NCBI GenBank assembly: GCA_963805295.1
Contig: CAWDTW010000069.1
Coordinates: 62,001 to 126,000, forward strand
Direction of reading: 5' to 3'
Length of the DNA: 64,000 nt
Source of the DNA: Roseiarcus sp963805295
GTDB taxonomy: Bacteria; Pseudomonadota; Alphaproteobacteria; Rhizobiales; Beijerinckiaceae
Of the stretch, positions 46,148-56,016 are shown in pieces. Position numbers and translations under genes: made by a program. Below the pieces are notes generated by a model, which worked only from the letters and a program-made list of their open reading frames with translations, was not told the DNA's origin and did not search any database. Numbering within the stretch: the stretch's first letter is position 1; each line of letters begins with the position of its first letter.

Positions 46148-47580
46148 GAGCCTCTTGCAAAATTCATCGAACGCGGCGAATTTTCCCTGTGTTCGCGGGG
46201 CGGAGCGGCTGGCGCTCAGGCCGGCGCGGGCCTGAGCTGCGTGACGCGGAGTATTTGATCGACGGCGAGCGCCACCACGCCGAACATGAGGTGGCATTTG
46301 ACCTTGATCGCGCCGCGCACGCGCACGGACCGTGCGCCGAATTCATCCTTCAGTCGGGCGTTGACGTGTTCGGCCAGGGTGCGAAAATTAAAAATGACGT
46401 CGTCCGGATCGGGCATATGGATGAGTTTCATGCGCTCGACTTCTTTGGCCGATTCGGCCTTGGCTTCGTGCTGGGCGCGAAAGTTGCGATCGATGATCGG
46501 CGCATGGCCGAGCGCCTTGCTGTGGTCATGGATGGCGGCGGCGTCGTAGGCCGCATCCATTAGATCGTAGAGATAGGAGACGCGGGCGCCGGTCATGGTC
46601 ATCAAGGGAATGGCGACCTGACTGTCGTGGACGGAAGCCGAGGTCAGTACGCAGGAGACCGGGATTTGGCCGCAGGCGACATCCAGATGCAGTTTGTAGC
46701 CGATCCAGGTTTCCTTGTAGCCCTTGCTGTTCTTCTTGGAGCCGACATCGCACGCGGTGGGCAGATCGGCGAGCATCTGATCGAGGTTCTGCGTGGTCTG
46801 CCGTTCGAGGCGCGTCGGCTCGGGTTTTGGCCGTTGCTCGTCCTTGCGCGGGCGTCCGCGCTTGCGCGTCGGCTGAGCGCCATCGGGCGGCGGCGGATCC
46901 TCCTTTTTGTCGTTCGGCTCCGTCTTGACCGGCTTCTCGCGCGCCTCGATCTCGGTGGCGTCGCGCGCGATCACGCCGACGATGCGCCCGCCGAGCGAGC
47001 GCTCGATCAGCGCCGCGTGCATCTTGTCGGGCAGATCGCCCTGCGCAAACTCCGCGAAGGCGCGGGAAAAGGTCGCTTCCGACGGCACTTGCGAGCGTCG
47101 TTCCCAACCGAGAATGCGACGCAGCGACTTGTCGACATCGAGGCGCTCGATCAGAGCGGTGGTGGTAGGAACGCCCAGCACCGCCTTGGCGACGAAAGCC
47201 CTGGCGAGGGCGCGGCGATCGTCAGGCGGGCGGCCGGCGCCTCGGGGCGGTTCGGGAACGAAGGCCTCGAGGCCGATCACGTCGAGGGTCGTGACGAGCC
47301 GCCCGAGCGCTTCGGTCATCGGGTCGACTTCCTCGCGAAGCCAAGGAAACAGATAGCCCTGGATGTGGTTCCAGCGCGCTTTCATAGCGTCGAGAGGATC
47401 GTCGGTCATTGCTGTTGCTATGGTTCAGGACGATAGAATTGACACTATACTGAAATATTTCTCACAGTAAAGCGGAATATTTTAGAATATTGCCTTGACA
47501 ACCGTCGGATGGATTTAAATATATTGCCTCGATTTGAGAGGGGTTATGAGAGGCGTTCCAAATAATTTTGCAACTGGCTC
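46148..47580 (-). mobile_element. IS with IS4/IS5-type transposase, copy 1 (intact, with target repeat)
   Basis: Ends begin GAGCC and share TTGCAAAATT as terminal inverted repeats (GAGCCTCTTGCAAAATTC at 46148; reversed GAGCCAGTTGCAAAATTA at 47580). Flanked by a 4-bp direct repeat CACG (46144-46147, 47581-47584). 1,433 bp. A second copy lies at 54581-56014 in the opposite orientation. Confidence 0.9.
46216..47409 (-). CDS. DDE transposase (IS4/IS5 superfamily), copy 1
   Basis: 397 residues. N-terminal DUF772-like region (MTDDPLDAMKARWNHIQGYL, RALARAFVAKAVLGVPTTTA, LRRILGWERRSQVPSEATFS), then the DDE core: GVIARDATEIEAREKP (first Asp), a charged insert (KRGRPRKDEQRPK), WIGYKLHLDVACGQIP, YDLMDAAYDAAAIHDHSKAL (second Asp) and FNFRTLAEHVNARLKDEFGA (Glu). 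The IS family was not assigned. Intact frame; it differs from copy 2 at three residues (K/R, S/W, H/R). Confidence 0.88.
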   Translation of the reverse strand: MTDDPLDAMKARWNHIQGYLFPWLREEVDPMTEALGRLVTTLDVIGLEAFVPEPPRGAGRPPDDRRALARAFVAKAVLGVPTTTALIERLDVDKSLRRILGWERRSQVPSEATFSRAFAEFAQGDLPDKMHAALIERSLGGRIVGVIARDATEIEAREKPVKTEPNDKKEDPPPPDGAQPTRKRGRPRKDEQRPKPEPTRLERQTTQNLDQMLADLPTACDVGSKKNSKGYKETWIGYKLHLDVACGQIPVSCVLTSASVHDSQVAIPLMTMTGARVSYLYDLMDAAYDAAAIHDHSKALGHAPIIDRNFRAQHEAKAESAKEVERMKLIHMPDPDDVIFNFRTLAEHVNARLKDEFGARSVRVRGAIKVKCHLMFGVVALAVDQILRVTQLRPAPA

Positions 47581-48797
47581 CACGAGATGCCGGCTTCGAT
47601 GCCGGCGCGGAAGTTGCGTAGCTTGCGATAGATCCAGCGGCTCTTGACCATGTCTTCGATGCGCAGGCCGGCCTTCTTGTGGAAGGCCACGTCGTGGACC
47701 CCGCGAGCCTTGGCTTGGCTGAGATTGTGACGGCTGGCGAAGCCGCCATCGGCGGCCGCTTGTCGCGGCGCCTCGCCATAGAAGGCGATGTGACGCTCCA
47801 GCATGGGCAGGAACCGTTCGCTGTCTGCCGGATTGCCGGTTTCGATCACCACGTCCAGAATCAAGCCGCTCCTGCCGGTGATCAGATTGAGTTTATGACC
47901 ATATTCGACGTCGCGGCTGCCCTTGACGATGATGTCGGCATGCGGCTCGAACAGGCTGACGATCTTGTCGCCGGCCGCGATGGCTTCGCCGAAAAAGACG
48001 CGACGCTCGGTCTGCCAGATGATCCGCTCGATCAGTGGGCGATAGTGATGCAGCTCAGCTTGCCATGGCTCAACTCTCGGGTCGGCCACCGCCGTCAGCT
48101 TTGTCGAAGCCTGATCGAGATAGGCCAACGTCGCTCGGGTCACCTTGACCAGCTCGCGGTAGTGGGGGACGCGGTTCGGTCGGCCGCGGGTGAACTCGAT
48201 GGCGCGCGCCCGCTTCTTCGCCGCCCGGCGGTGATCGCGCCACAGGACACCGGCGCCGCCGATCAAGGCGTCAGCCGCTTTCAACAGCCGCACCATGACG
48301 CGCACCCCATCCCAGAGAAGACTGCTGTCGCTCGGCTCATGCATCAGGGCGGCGGTGACCGTGCTGTCCAACCGCACGATCTTGCCAGGCTCCAGCTTTT
48401 CCTCGCGCGCGCTGGCCAGCACGGTTCGGTTGATCGCTTCCCAGGTCTCCGCGCGGATGGCGCTGATCGTCTTGTGCAGCACCGACTTCTTTGGCGTCCA
48501 TGACAGCGGCAGCCGCGCAAAGGCTCGGAAAGAGGAGGAGTTTTCAAGATGGAAGGCGAGCTCTTCGTAGCTCAACTGACGGTGCTGCTTGAGCAACCCG
48601 CATCGCAGCACCGACTCCGCCGGCAGCCCTCGTCTTCCGGTCTCCGCGACACCGCGCCGGCGCAGGTCATCCGCCACCAGCCTGACCAGCGTAGGATGCC
48701 CATCCAGCCACTGTGACATCGCCTTCAACTCGCGGCCGATCTCGTGCCCGGCGAACATATCGAATATGCTGGCCTGGATGATGCGTTCTGCACGCAT
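47581..48797 (-). pseudogene. ISNCY-type transposase, N-terminal and central piece
   Basis: About 398 native codons: MRAERIIQASIFDMFAGHEI, GRELKAMSQWLDGHPTLVRL, ESVLRCGLLKQHRQLSYEEL, KIVRLDSTVTAALMHEPSDS (first Asp), YGHKLNLITGRSGLILDVVI and AADGGFASRHNLSQAKARGV (second Asp region). The frame enters the inverted repeat of the inserted IS after EAGIS and stops there (SQLQNYLERLS). The missing end is at 46020-46147. Confidence 0.9.
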
Positions 48798-49054
48798 TGT
48801 CGGCTCCGGCGGTGACGGGTTTACTTTTGGAATCAGTGGCTTGATCCCAAAGTTTACGCGAAACCGCCGGGTTTCGCATCCGTCAAATCAACGATTCTCT
48901 CAAGAATCTCAATGGCTTGTCGTTTGTGGACGGGAACTAGCTAGCGGGGAGACAAGGCGGCGGTTCCACATCTTGAGCCTGTTGCGCCCCCTTTGATTGG
49001 CGCATAAGCGCCGGCGAAGCAACGGCTTTCGACGATCCAAACTCTCGCAAGCCT

Positions 49055-49450
49055 TCAAGGCGCAATCAGCCGCTTCTCCAGGAAGTGCCTGGCGTGTCCT
49101 TGCGGATTGTCTTCCTGGGTCGCGAAGACGGCGTACCCGTGGCGTTCGTAGAAAGGCCGGGCCTGAAAGCTGAAAGTGTCGAGGCAGACGCCCGCACACG
49201 CCCGTTCCCTGGCATAGGCTTCCGCTGCCTCCAGAAGTCGGGAGCCATGTCCCTGGCGGCGAGCTATCTCCGAGACCCACAGCGTTCCCACTCTCAGCCA
49301 CCCGCCCCAGATCACCGCGAGCAGTCCTCCAAGAACCTCGCCGCGCTCCGAGCGCAGGACGAAGTTGGCGGGGAAGTACGCGGGCAGACCCGTGACGGCG
49401 AAGTTGTAATTGTTGATGCCGTCGTCGATGAACCTGCGAACGCTCATCAT
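49055..49450 (-). CDS. GNAT-family N-acetyltransferase
   Basis: 131 residues from ATG 49450. Core motifs: NFVLRSERGEVLGGLLAVIW, LRVGTLWVSEIARRQGHGSR (the Q/RxxGxG/A acetyl-CoA loop), LLEAAEAYARERACAGVCLD and FYERHGYAVFATQED. An upstream ATG at 49487 would add MENLKVAFEPFIDDERS in another frame, which resembles the family N-terminus, so an indel near 49440 is possible. The acceptor is unknown. It stands alone between an ISNCY-type element and a phosphatase-like gene. Confidence 0.85.
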   Translation of the reverse strand: MMSVRRFIDDGINNYNFAVTGLPAYFPANFVLRSERGEVLGGLLAVIWGGWLRVGTLWVSEIARRQGHGSRLLEAAEAYARERACAGVCLDTFSFQARPFYERHGYAVFATQEDNPQGHARHFLEKRLIAP

Positions 49451-49605
49451 CGATGAACGGCTCGAAGGCCACTTTCAGGTTTTCCATCGGAACACCCTGC
49501 GGCGTATGAATAGGGCCTAAGCTAGTCTTCCGCGCTGAGAAAGTAAATCCAAGTCAACGCTCTAGATAAAAGAGCGCCGATATTGGATCAACGTCGCCAT
49601 CGAAG

Positions 49606-50313
49606 CTACTGCTTGCAATCCTTATAGAACTCGGGAAACTTCGTCTGATCCACGTCCTCGCCCCATGGATTGTTAGGGACCTGCGCGTCAGCAGGGGCGG
49701 CGTACTCCTGCTGGACCACGGCGAACGTCGGCTGTGAATGGGTGTAGTCGATGATCCAAAAAAAGTCGTAGTTAACGCCCTCCCAGGTCTTGAGCGCGTT
49801 GGCGTTGCGAATGTCACCGAGGTTGAGCAGGCTCCAAAACGTATCCCCGTCCTTGTTCAGGTCCTTCTTGGCGATGTGTTTGTGCTCCCACACGACGACG
49901 ACGATCTTGCCGTCGTACTCCGCCGAGTCGAGGGCGGCCGCCGCCTTCCGCGTTTGCGCGTCGAGATCACTCTCCTCGTTGGGATCTTTCGGAGGGACCG
50001 AAAAAATGGTGACCTGCTTGCCCCAGCTCTGGGCCGAGGGCGTCGCCGTTTCCTGGGTATGCGCGGTCACAGCAAAAAAGGCGTCGGGCGCCCCGCCCTT
50101 GCCGAAGATCGCGTCGTTTCCGGGCGCGCCCCTGCCGAGGTACTGATCGGAGAGCGCCTGCGCGCGCAGTTGTCCGACGTCACAAAGCTGGGAGCTGTTT
50201 TTCTTTTCCCCGTGCCTCAGCAGGATAATGCGGGCGGGATGCGCCTGCGCCGCCTCAGCTCCAAGGGCGCCGGCGAGCGCAAGAAGGCCGGCGATGGTGA
50301 TCGAATACCGCAT
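49606..50313 (-). CDS. Secreted histidine-phosphatase-like protein
   Basis: 235 residues, signal peptide MRYSITIAGLLALAGALGAE. The phosphoglycerate-mutase/histidine-phosphatase RHG motif appears as IILLRHGEKKN directly after it, and a second His in VVVWEHKHIAKKD fits the family's late catalytic His. The overall sequence is diverged and the C-terminal half (YDFFWIIDYTHSQPTFAVVQ) is not typical, so the substrate is unknown. Periplasmic. ATG 50313 chosen over 50325 for the signal peptide. Confidence 0.8.
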   Translation of the reverse strand: MRYSITIAGLLALAGALGAEAAQAHPARIILLRHGEKKNSSQLCDVGQLRAQALSDQYLGRGAPGNDAIFGKGGAPDAFFAVTAHTQETATPSAQSWGKQVTIFSVPPKDPNEESDLDAQTRKAAAALDSAEYDGKIVVVVWEHKHIAKKDLNKDGDTFWSLLNLGDIRNANALKTWEGVNYDFFWIIDYTHSQPTFAVVQQEYAAPADAQVPNNPWGEDVDQTKFPEFYKDCKQ

Positions 50314-50347
50314 ATTCCCTCCCATCCGCCGGAACGCCCGGCATGGT

Positions 50348-51126
50348 TCACACCGCCAACTCGGCCCGGATCGGCGTATGGTCCGAGGCCTTGTCGCGCC
50401 CGCGTATCGCCTTGTCGATCTCGACCGACTGGAGCCGGTCGGCCGCCTGCGGCGAGAGCAGCAGATGGTCGATGCGGATGCCGTTGTTCTTGGCCCAAGC
50501 GCCCGCCTGGTAGTCCCAGAAGGTGTAGAGGCCGTTGGCGTCGGTGGTCGCGCGCAAGGCGTCGGTGAAGTGGAGCGCCAAAAGCTCGCGGAATTTTTCC
50601 CGCGTCTTCGGCAGGAACAGCGCGTCAGAGGTCCATTGCTCGGGATGGGCGGCGTCGCGCGGCTCGGGGATCACGTTGAAGTCGCCGGCGAGGACCAGCG
50701 GCTCCTCGTAGTCCATGAGCTTCTTCGCATGGCGGATGAGCCGGTCCATGAAGGCGAGCTTGTAAGGGTATTTCTCGCTGTCGGGCGGATTGCCGTTCGG
50801 CACATAGATGCTGGCGAGCCGCACGACGCCGCCATCGGTCGGGATCACCGCCTCGATGTAGCGCGACTGGATGTCGGCGTCGTCGCCGGGCAGCCCGCGG
50901 GCGACCTCGAACGGGCGCTTGGCGAGAATGGCGACGCCGTTGAACCCCTTTTGCCCGTGCGTCTCGGCATTGTAGCCGAGGTCCTCGACCTCGATGCGCG
51001 GAAACTGCTCGTCGAGGCACTTGATCTCCTGCAGGCAGAGCGCGTCGGGGCAACCTCCTTGAGATAGTCGAGGAGGTGGGGAAGCCTCTGGCGGACGGAG
51101 TTGACGTTCCAGGTGGCGATGCGCAA
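50348..51126 (-). CDS. xthA: Exodeoxyribonuclease III, one frameshift
   Basis: Abasic-site endonuclease/3'-exonuclease, about 260 residues when repaired. It starts MRIATWNVNSVRQRLPHLLD; the frame breaks in a C-run at about 51050-51056 (four C where five keep DYLKEVAPDALCLQE in frame). Then LQEIKCLDEQFPRIEVEDLG, GFNGVAILAKRP, YIEAVIPTDGGVVRLASIYV, VLAGDFNVIPEPRDA and GIRIDHLLLSPQAADRL with the late SDHTPI all fit. Active-site Glu, Asp, Asn, His are kept. Homopolymer loss suggests a read error. Confidence 0.92.
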
Positions 51127-51457
51127 GGCGCGGGCTCCTTCGAGTGCCGGCGCATCCTGCCACGGCGGAGGCGGAAGGAAGGCGCGCCTTGCAGGGTCAG
51201 CCCGAAGCCTGAGGACAGCGAAGAGTTCGCCGGAGCAGCTTCAGCGCGTTCCAATAGCGCCGACCGTTTTGCGCCCCAATTGACAGCCTGTCGGCCCGGC
51301 GGTCTACATTGCGCCGGCTTGGACCGTCCGCGGCGGGCCAGGACGGGCCACCGCGGTCTGCTCTCCGAGCCGCGCAGCCGATTGGTTTCGGTGAGACGCG
51401 ACGGCTCGCGATAAAGGGAGCGACGCCTTCCTCGCCAAGGGTAGGGTGGAACAAAAA

Positions 51458-52293
51458 ATGTCCACTGGAGACAGGGCCGGCGGCGGGACGAGGCAAAAAG
51501 TCGAAATGGGAGGGTCTCCCGCCGTCGGACGCCGCCGATGGTCGATCGGCGTGCTGCTCGGCGTGGGCATTCTCATCAATTACTTCGATCGGGTGAACAT
51601 CTCGGTCGCGGCCCCGCAGCTCCAGCAGGAATTCGGGCTGACGCCGGCCGACGTCGGGCTCTTGTTCAGCGCATTCTTCTGGTCCTACGCCATCCTGCAG
51701 GTGCCGGTGGGCATGGTGCTCGACCGCTTCGGCGTCATGCCGGTGAGCCGGATCGGCGCGTTCCTCTGGGGGGTCGCGTCGGGCGCGGTCGCGTTCGCCA
51801 ACGGGTTCGGCGCGATCTTCGCGGCGCGGGTTTTGCTCGGCGTGGCCGAGGGCCGGCGTTTCCGGCCAACTCCAAGGCGACCGGCTACTGGTTCCCGCGC
51901 GGCGAACGCGCGTTGGCGACCGCCATCTTCGATGCGGCGGCCAAGTTCTCCAACGTCATCGGGGTGCCGCTGGTGGCCTTCGCGGTCGTCGCGTTCGGCT
52001 GGCGCTGGGGCTTCGGGCTGACGGCGGTGCTGAGCTTCGCCTATTTCCTGGCCTACTTTATGCGAGAGCGCGATGCGAGCTGAGCGCGAGGTGGCTATAT
52101 CCGCCAGGCGGCGCGACGCCAGGGGCCTCCAGGCCAGTCCCTTCGCGATGCTCGCTACCTCTTGCAGAGCCGCAGGTGTGGGGCTCACCATCGGTTTCGC
52201 CGCCTACGGCTACTCCTCCTATCTCTTCCTCACTGGCTGCCCGGCTATCTGGTCACGGCGATGCACATGAGCATCATCAAGATGGCCGGCGAC
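51458..52293 (+). pseudogene. MFS sugar-acid transporter, N-terminal part
   Basis: Anion:cation-symporter type MFS (glucarate/gluconate group). GVLLGVGILINYFDRVNISV, GLTPADVGLLFSAFFWSYAI and LQVPVGMVLDRFGVMPVSRI mark helices 1-3; after a C lost near 51860 come FPANSKATGYWFPRGERALA and GWRWGFGLTAVLSFAYFLAY. Beyond an early stop at 52081 further native pieces are seen (GLTIGFAAYGYSSYLFLT, LVTAMHMSIIKMAG) up to the IS1380-type end at 52294. The C-terminal half lies at 58522-59021 on the other strand. Start could also be GTG 51446. Confidence 0.85.
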
Positions 52294-54161
52294 CCACAAT
52301 TCCCGAACAAATCACCGCGCGCGCCGGTGCGTGACCGATTTTGCGGTGGTTGACGGGTTCGAGTGTCACAATCCCGAGGGGTCGATCACCTCCTGACGTT
52401 CGTCGACACGCATGGCAAGTCCGGCGATGATTGCGTGCAACCGGGGCAAGTCGGGCTCGCCTGACGCGGGCGCGGGGCGTCGTCGCCGCGCCAGGGAACG
52501 CTACGCGATATCAGGTCTACGCTAGGCAACGCGCGGTTTGGGCTCATCCGGCCGGTTCCTGCGCCAGCGCCCGGATCCTTTGGCGGGCGTCGAGGAGGGT
52601 GGCCAGCGCTTCGGCCCCGCCGCCCAGACGAATGATCAGCTGGCGGGCGTGGCTGACCACCCGTCCGGGCAGGCCGATCAGATGGAAGCGCAGCGCCTTC
52701 ATGCGTTTGGCCGCCCATCTCTCGCCCAGCGCGAGACGCTTCATCGCGGCGTTTAGATTGAACGCCAGGATCGTCAGCGCCCACCAGGCGGCGTTGGCGC
52801 CGAACAGCCCAGAGGGCATCTGTCCGCCCGCCAGGTCGGATTTCGTCGCCGAATGGACTTCCTCGCTCTTGCCGCAGCGCTCGCGCAGCCACCAGATCAC
52901 GCCCTCGCCGGCGCCCGTGCGGTTGGTCACGACGGCGAACAGTTTATAGACCCCCTTCGGGCCGAACGCCTGGGTGGGAAACGGCAGCTTCGCCTCGTCG
53001 CCCAGCGCCAGTTGGCGCAGCGGTTCGCGGATCGCGAGAAAGCGGTAATCGGCGCGGTTGCGGCTGTGCCCGGCCCAATTGGGCACGTAGACGACCTCGG
53101 CCCATTCTTGATCGGTCTGTTGCGGCTGGCCGTCCGTTTTGCGGATCAGCGGCTTCCACGCGCTCTCGGGCGTCGTCCGCACAGCCGCGCGGAAAGCCTC
53201 GGTCACGTCGGCGCCGATCGCGAACTCGATCACGCCAAAGCGCGGGTCTTTTCCCTCGCCGCAATAGAGCAGCAGCTCTTCCTGATAGCCCGCCGTGTCC
53301 GAACGCAACGAGACTTTCTTCACGCTGTCCGGCAGATGGCGCAGGCTGTCTTTCAGGACGCGCAACTGCTCGTGTCCGGCGGGCACGTTGCCGTCGCGGA
53401 ACTCCGAATAGAGCATCGCGCCCTGCTCCGCCCACCAGCAGTTCAGCGGCTGATACGCCTTGAACTTCTTGTAGCAAAACAGCGCCTCGCGCTTGTGCGT
53501 CTCAATCAGCGTCGCGTCCATGTCCAGCGTCGCCGTGGCCGCGGGCTGACGCTTCTGCAGAAAGTCCAGCAGCGCCTGGTTCACCCGCCATAGACCGCGC
53601 AGTTCCTGCGTCACCGCCGGAATGAACGCCATCCCCGCGACCGCCTTGGGCGAGGCTGGATCATCGAACCGTTCCAGCCAGCCCGACAGCGCCGACGGCG
53701 AGGGCGTCGCCCGCTCGCGCTCGCGCCGCCAGCGGCTTTTCAGCGACCGCCGTTCGGCGCGCGAAAGCAAATCCTTCTCGATCGCCCGCAGGATCGCCGA
53801 AAAGCCGCTGTCGCGCTCCAACCGTTCGATGTCTTCCACGCAGTCGCCGCCGGAGAGATTCAGGAAAATCACCGCCAGAACCATCTGGATGTCGAGCCAG
53901 CCCTGGCCGCCGGCCGCCCGAACATGCCGCTGGATCGCCCCGCCGAGGCCGCAGGCCTTGATCAGCTCGAGATACAAGGGAAGCCCGGCCAACGACGTCA
54001 ATCCATGGCTGGACAAATCGGCCTCATACTGGAAATCGAGCAGCCCCTGTGCCAGCATCGCGCACCCCGTTGGTGATGGTTCTTGAGTCGCAAACCGAGA
54101 CTATCTCCCTGATTCTTCAGGGCCAACGGGGAACTTGAATTTTCCTGATGCGGAATTCAGG
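52294..54161 (-). mobile_element. IS1380-type element, copy A
   Basis: 1,868 bp, from CCACAATTCCCG at 52294 to the reverse of CCTGAATTCCGC at 54161. Left flank CGAC (52290-52293), right flank CGCT (54162-54165): the two do not match each other but match the flanks of copy B, see the inversion entry. Confidence 0.9.
52544..54058 (-). CDS. IS1380-family transposase, copy A
   Basis: 504 residues, intact. N-terminus LTSLAGLPLYLELIKACGLG and GWLDIQMVLAVIFLNLSGGD, then a DDE-type core: ATATLDMDATLIETHKREAL (first Asp), PLNCWWAEQGAMLYSEFRDG, SLRSDTAGYQEELLLYCGEG (second Asp) and LFGANAAWWALTILAFNLNA near the C-terminus (late Glu/N region). It differs from copy B at a handful of residues (for example L/S, T/M, E/A, D/E, K/R, K/T), so the copies are recent but not identical. 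Confidence 0.92.
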   Translation of the reverse strand: MLAQGLLDFQYEADLSSHGLTSLAGLPLYLELIKACGLGGAIQRHVRAAGGQGWLDIQMVLAVIFLNLSGGDCVEDIERLERDSGFSAILRAIEKDLLSRAERRSLKSRWRRERERATPSPSALSGWLERFDDPASPKAVAGMAFIPAVTQELRGLWRVNQALLDFLQKRQPAATATLDMDATLIETHKREALFCYKKFKAYQPLNCWWAEQGAMLYSEFRDGNVPAGHEQLRVLKDSLRHLPDSVKKVSLRSDTAGYQEELLLYCGEGKDPRFGVIEFAIGADVTEAFRAAVRTTPESAWKPLIRKTDGQPQQTDQEWAEVVYVPNWAGHSRNRADYRFLAIREPLRQLALGDEAKLPFPTQAFGPKGVYKLFAVVTNRTGAGEGVIWWLRERCGKSEEVHSATKSDLAGGQMPSGLFGANAAWWALTILAFNLNAAMKRLALGERWAAKRMKALRFHLIGLPGRVVSHARQLIIRLGGGAEALATLLDARQRIRALAQEPAG

Positions 54162-54184
54162 CGCTTCGCCAGAGTGCTGGCGGC

Positions 54185-54417
54185 CAAGCCTATCCCGCCG
54201 CCGTCGCCTGTTTGCGCGACGACCTCGCCGAACGCAAGGCGGTGCGAACCGCCAACGCCATCGAACGACGCTTCCGCGAGGTCCGCCGCAGAAACCCGCT
54301 CCATGGGCGTCTTCTAAGATCGAACCTCTATGGACCGCATCCTCTTCGCTGTCTTCACCCACGAAAACAAAATGCAGGGAATCCCGACCCTTCTCGCCCT
54401 GACACAAAGCCTTTGAC
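54185..54417 (+). pseudogene. IS256-family (mutator) transposase, 3' remnant
   Basis: Reads ACLRDDLAERKAVRTANAIE then RRFREVRRR and, after a break, MDRILFAVFTHENKMQGIPT. This is the C-terminus of a mutator-type transposase with an internal deletion between CLRDDL and AERKAV. Confidence 0.8.
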
Positions 54418-54497
54418 GTCACCCAGGCCGACGGGCCTCTTCCTCCTCTGTGGGTTTGTGATAAGCTGCCGCGGTAAACGAGCGCGGGAGGCGGCAA

Positions 54498-54580
54498 ATG
54501 AAATTCGCTGGCGTCGTGCTTTTGATCGCATTCGGTTCGCCTGTGATCGGCGCCGCGAAGGCGCGGAAGAGAATGGATTT
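54498..54580 (+). pseudogene. 5' end of a secreted-protein gene cut by an IS
   Basis: ATG after GGGAGGCGG, then MKFAGVVLLIAFGSPVIGAA, a signal peptide, and KARKRMDL before the IS at 54581 takes over. Whether the piece at 56017 is its other end is unclear, because no target duplication is visible. Confidence 0.5.
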
Positions 54581-56014
54581 GAGCCAGTTGCAAAATTATT
54601 TGGAACGCCTCTCATAACCCCTCTCAAATCGAGGCAATATATTTAGAATCCATCCGACGGTTGTCAAGGCAATATTCTAAAATATTCCGCTTTACTGTGA
54701 GAAATATTTCAGTATAGTGTCAATTCTGTCGTCCTGAACCATAGCAACAGCAATGACCGACGATCCTCTCGACGCTATGAAAGCGCGCTGGAACCACATC
54801 CAGGGCTATCTGTTTCCTTGGCTTCGCGAGGAAGTCGACCCGATGACCGAAGCGCTCGGGCGGCTCGTCACGACCCTCGACGTGATCGGCCTCGAGGCCT
54901 TCGTTCCCGAACCGCCCCGAGGCGCCGGCCGCCCGCCTGACGATCGCCGCGCCCTCGCCAGGGCGTTCGTCGCCAAGGCGGTGCTGGGCGTTCCTACCAC
55001 CACCGCTCTGATCGAGCGCCTCGATGTCGACAGGTCGCTGCGTCGCATTCTCGGTTGGGAACGACGCTCGCAAGTGCCGTCGGAAGCTACCTTTTCCCGC
55101 GCCTTCGCGGAGTTTGCGCAGGGCGATCTGCCCGACAAGATGCACGCGGCGCTGATCGAGCGCTCGCTCGGCGGGCGCATCGTCGGCGTGATCGCGCGCG
55201 ACGCCACCGAGATCGAGGCGCGCGAGAAGCCGGTCAAGACGGAGCCGAACGACAAAAAGGAGGATCCGCCGCCGCCCGATGGCGCTCAGCCGACGCGCAA
55301 GCGCGGACGCCCGCGCAAGGACGAGCAACGGCCAAAACCCGAGCCGACGCGCCTCGAACGGCAGACCACGCAGAACCTCGATCAGATGCTCGCCGATCTG
55401 CCCACCGCGTGCGATGTCGGCTCCAAGAAGAACAGCAAGGGCTACAAGGAAACCTGGATCGGCTACAAACTGCATCTGGATGTCGCCTGCGGCCAAATCC
55501 CGGTCTCCTGCGTACTGACCTCGGCTTCCGTCCACGACAGTCAGGTCGCCATTCCCTTGATGACCATGACCGGCGCCCGCGTCTCCTATCTCTACGATCT
55601 GATGGATGCGGCCTACGACGCCGCCGCCATCCATGACCACAGCAAGGCGCTCGGCCATGCGCCGATCATCGATCGCAACTTTCGCGCCCAGCACGAAGCC
55701 AAGGCCGAATGGGCCAAAGAAGTCGAGCGCATGAAACTCATCCATATGCCCGATCCGGACGACGTCATTTTTAATTTTCGCACCCTGGCCGAACGCGTCA
55801 ACGCCCGACTGAAGGATGAATTCGGCGCACGGTCCGTGCGCGTGCGCGGCGCGATCAAGGTCAAATGCCACCTCATGTTCGGCGTGGTGGCACTCGCGGT
55901 CGATCAAATACTCCGCGTCACGCAGCTCAGGCCCGCGCCGGCCTGAGCGCCGGCCGCTCCGCCCCGCGAACACAGGGAAAATTCGCCGCGTTCGATGAAT
56001 TTTGCAAGAGGCTC
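54581..56014 (+). mobile_element. IS with IS4/IS5-type transposase, copy 2
   Basis: Nearly identical to 46148-47580 in opposite orientation, same ends (GAGCCAGTTGCAAAATT at 54581, reversed GAGCCTCTTGCAAAATT at 56014). The flanks (ATTT left, TGAT right) show no target duplication, so recombination or deletion may have changed one side. Confidence 0.88.
54753..55946 (+). CDS. DDE transposase (IS4/IS5 superfamily), copy 2
   Basis: 397 residues, intact. Same domain order as the copy at 46216 (GVIARDATEIEAREKP, WIGYKLHLDVACGQIP, YDLMDAAYDAAAIHDHSKAL, FNFRTLAERVNARLKDEFGA), with R, W and R at the three variable positions. As both copies keep open frames, either could supply transposase in trans. 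The two copies form a large inverted repeat 7 kb apart and could drive further inversions. Confidence 0.88.
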   Translation: MTDDPLDAMKARWNHIQGYLFPWLREEVDPMTEALGRLVTTLDVIGLEAFVPEPPRGAGRPPDDRRALARAFVAKAVLGVPTTTALIERLDVDRSLRRILGWERRSQVPSEATFSRAFAEFAQGDLPDKMHAALIERSLGGRIVGVIARDATEIEAREKPVKTEPNDKKEDPPPPDGAQPTRKRGRPRKDEQRPKPEPTRLERQTTQNLDQMLADLPTACDVGSKKNSKGYKETWIGYKLHLDVACGQIPVSCVLTSASVHDSQVAIPLMTMTGARVSYLYDLMDAAYDAAAIHDHSKALGHAPIIDRNFRAQHEAKAEWAKEVERMKLIHMPDPDDVIFNFRTLAERVNARLKDEFGARSVRVRGAIKVKCHLMFGVVALAVDQILRVTQLRPAPA

Positions 56015-56016
56015 TG

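Larger units (their letters stand above)
45884..48902 (-). mobile_element. ISNCY-type element interrupted by another IS
   Basis: Approximate ends: GTGAGAGAGTTGG near 45884 and, reversed, TTGAGAGAATCGTTG near 48902 are similar terminal sequences. The transposase gene is cut by the IS at 46148-47580; removing that IS and one copy of CACG re-creates the gene across the joint. Confidence 0.65.
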
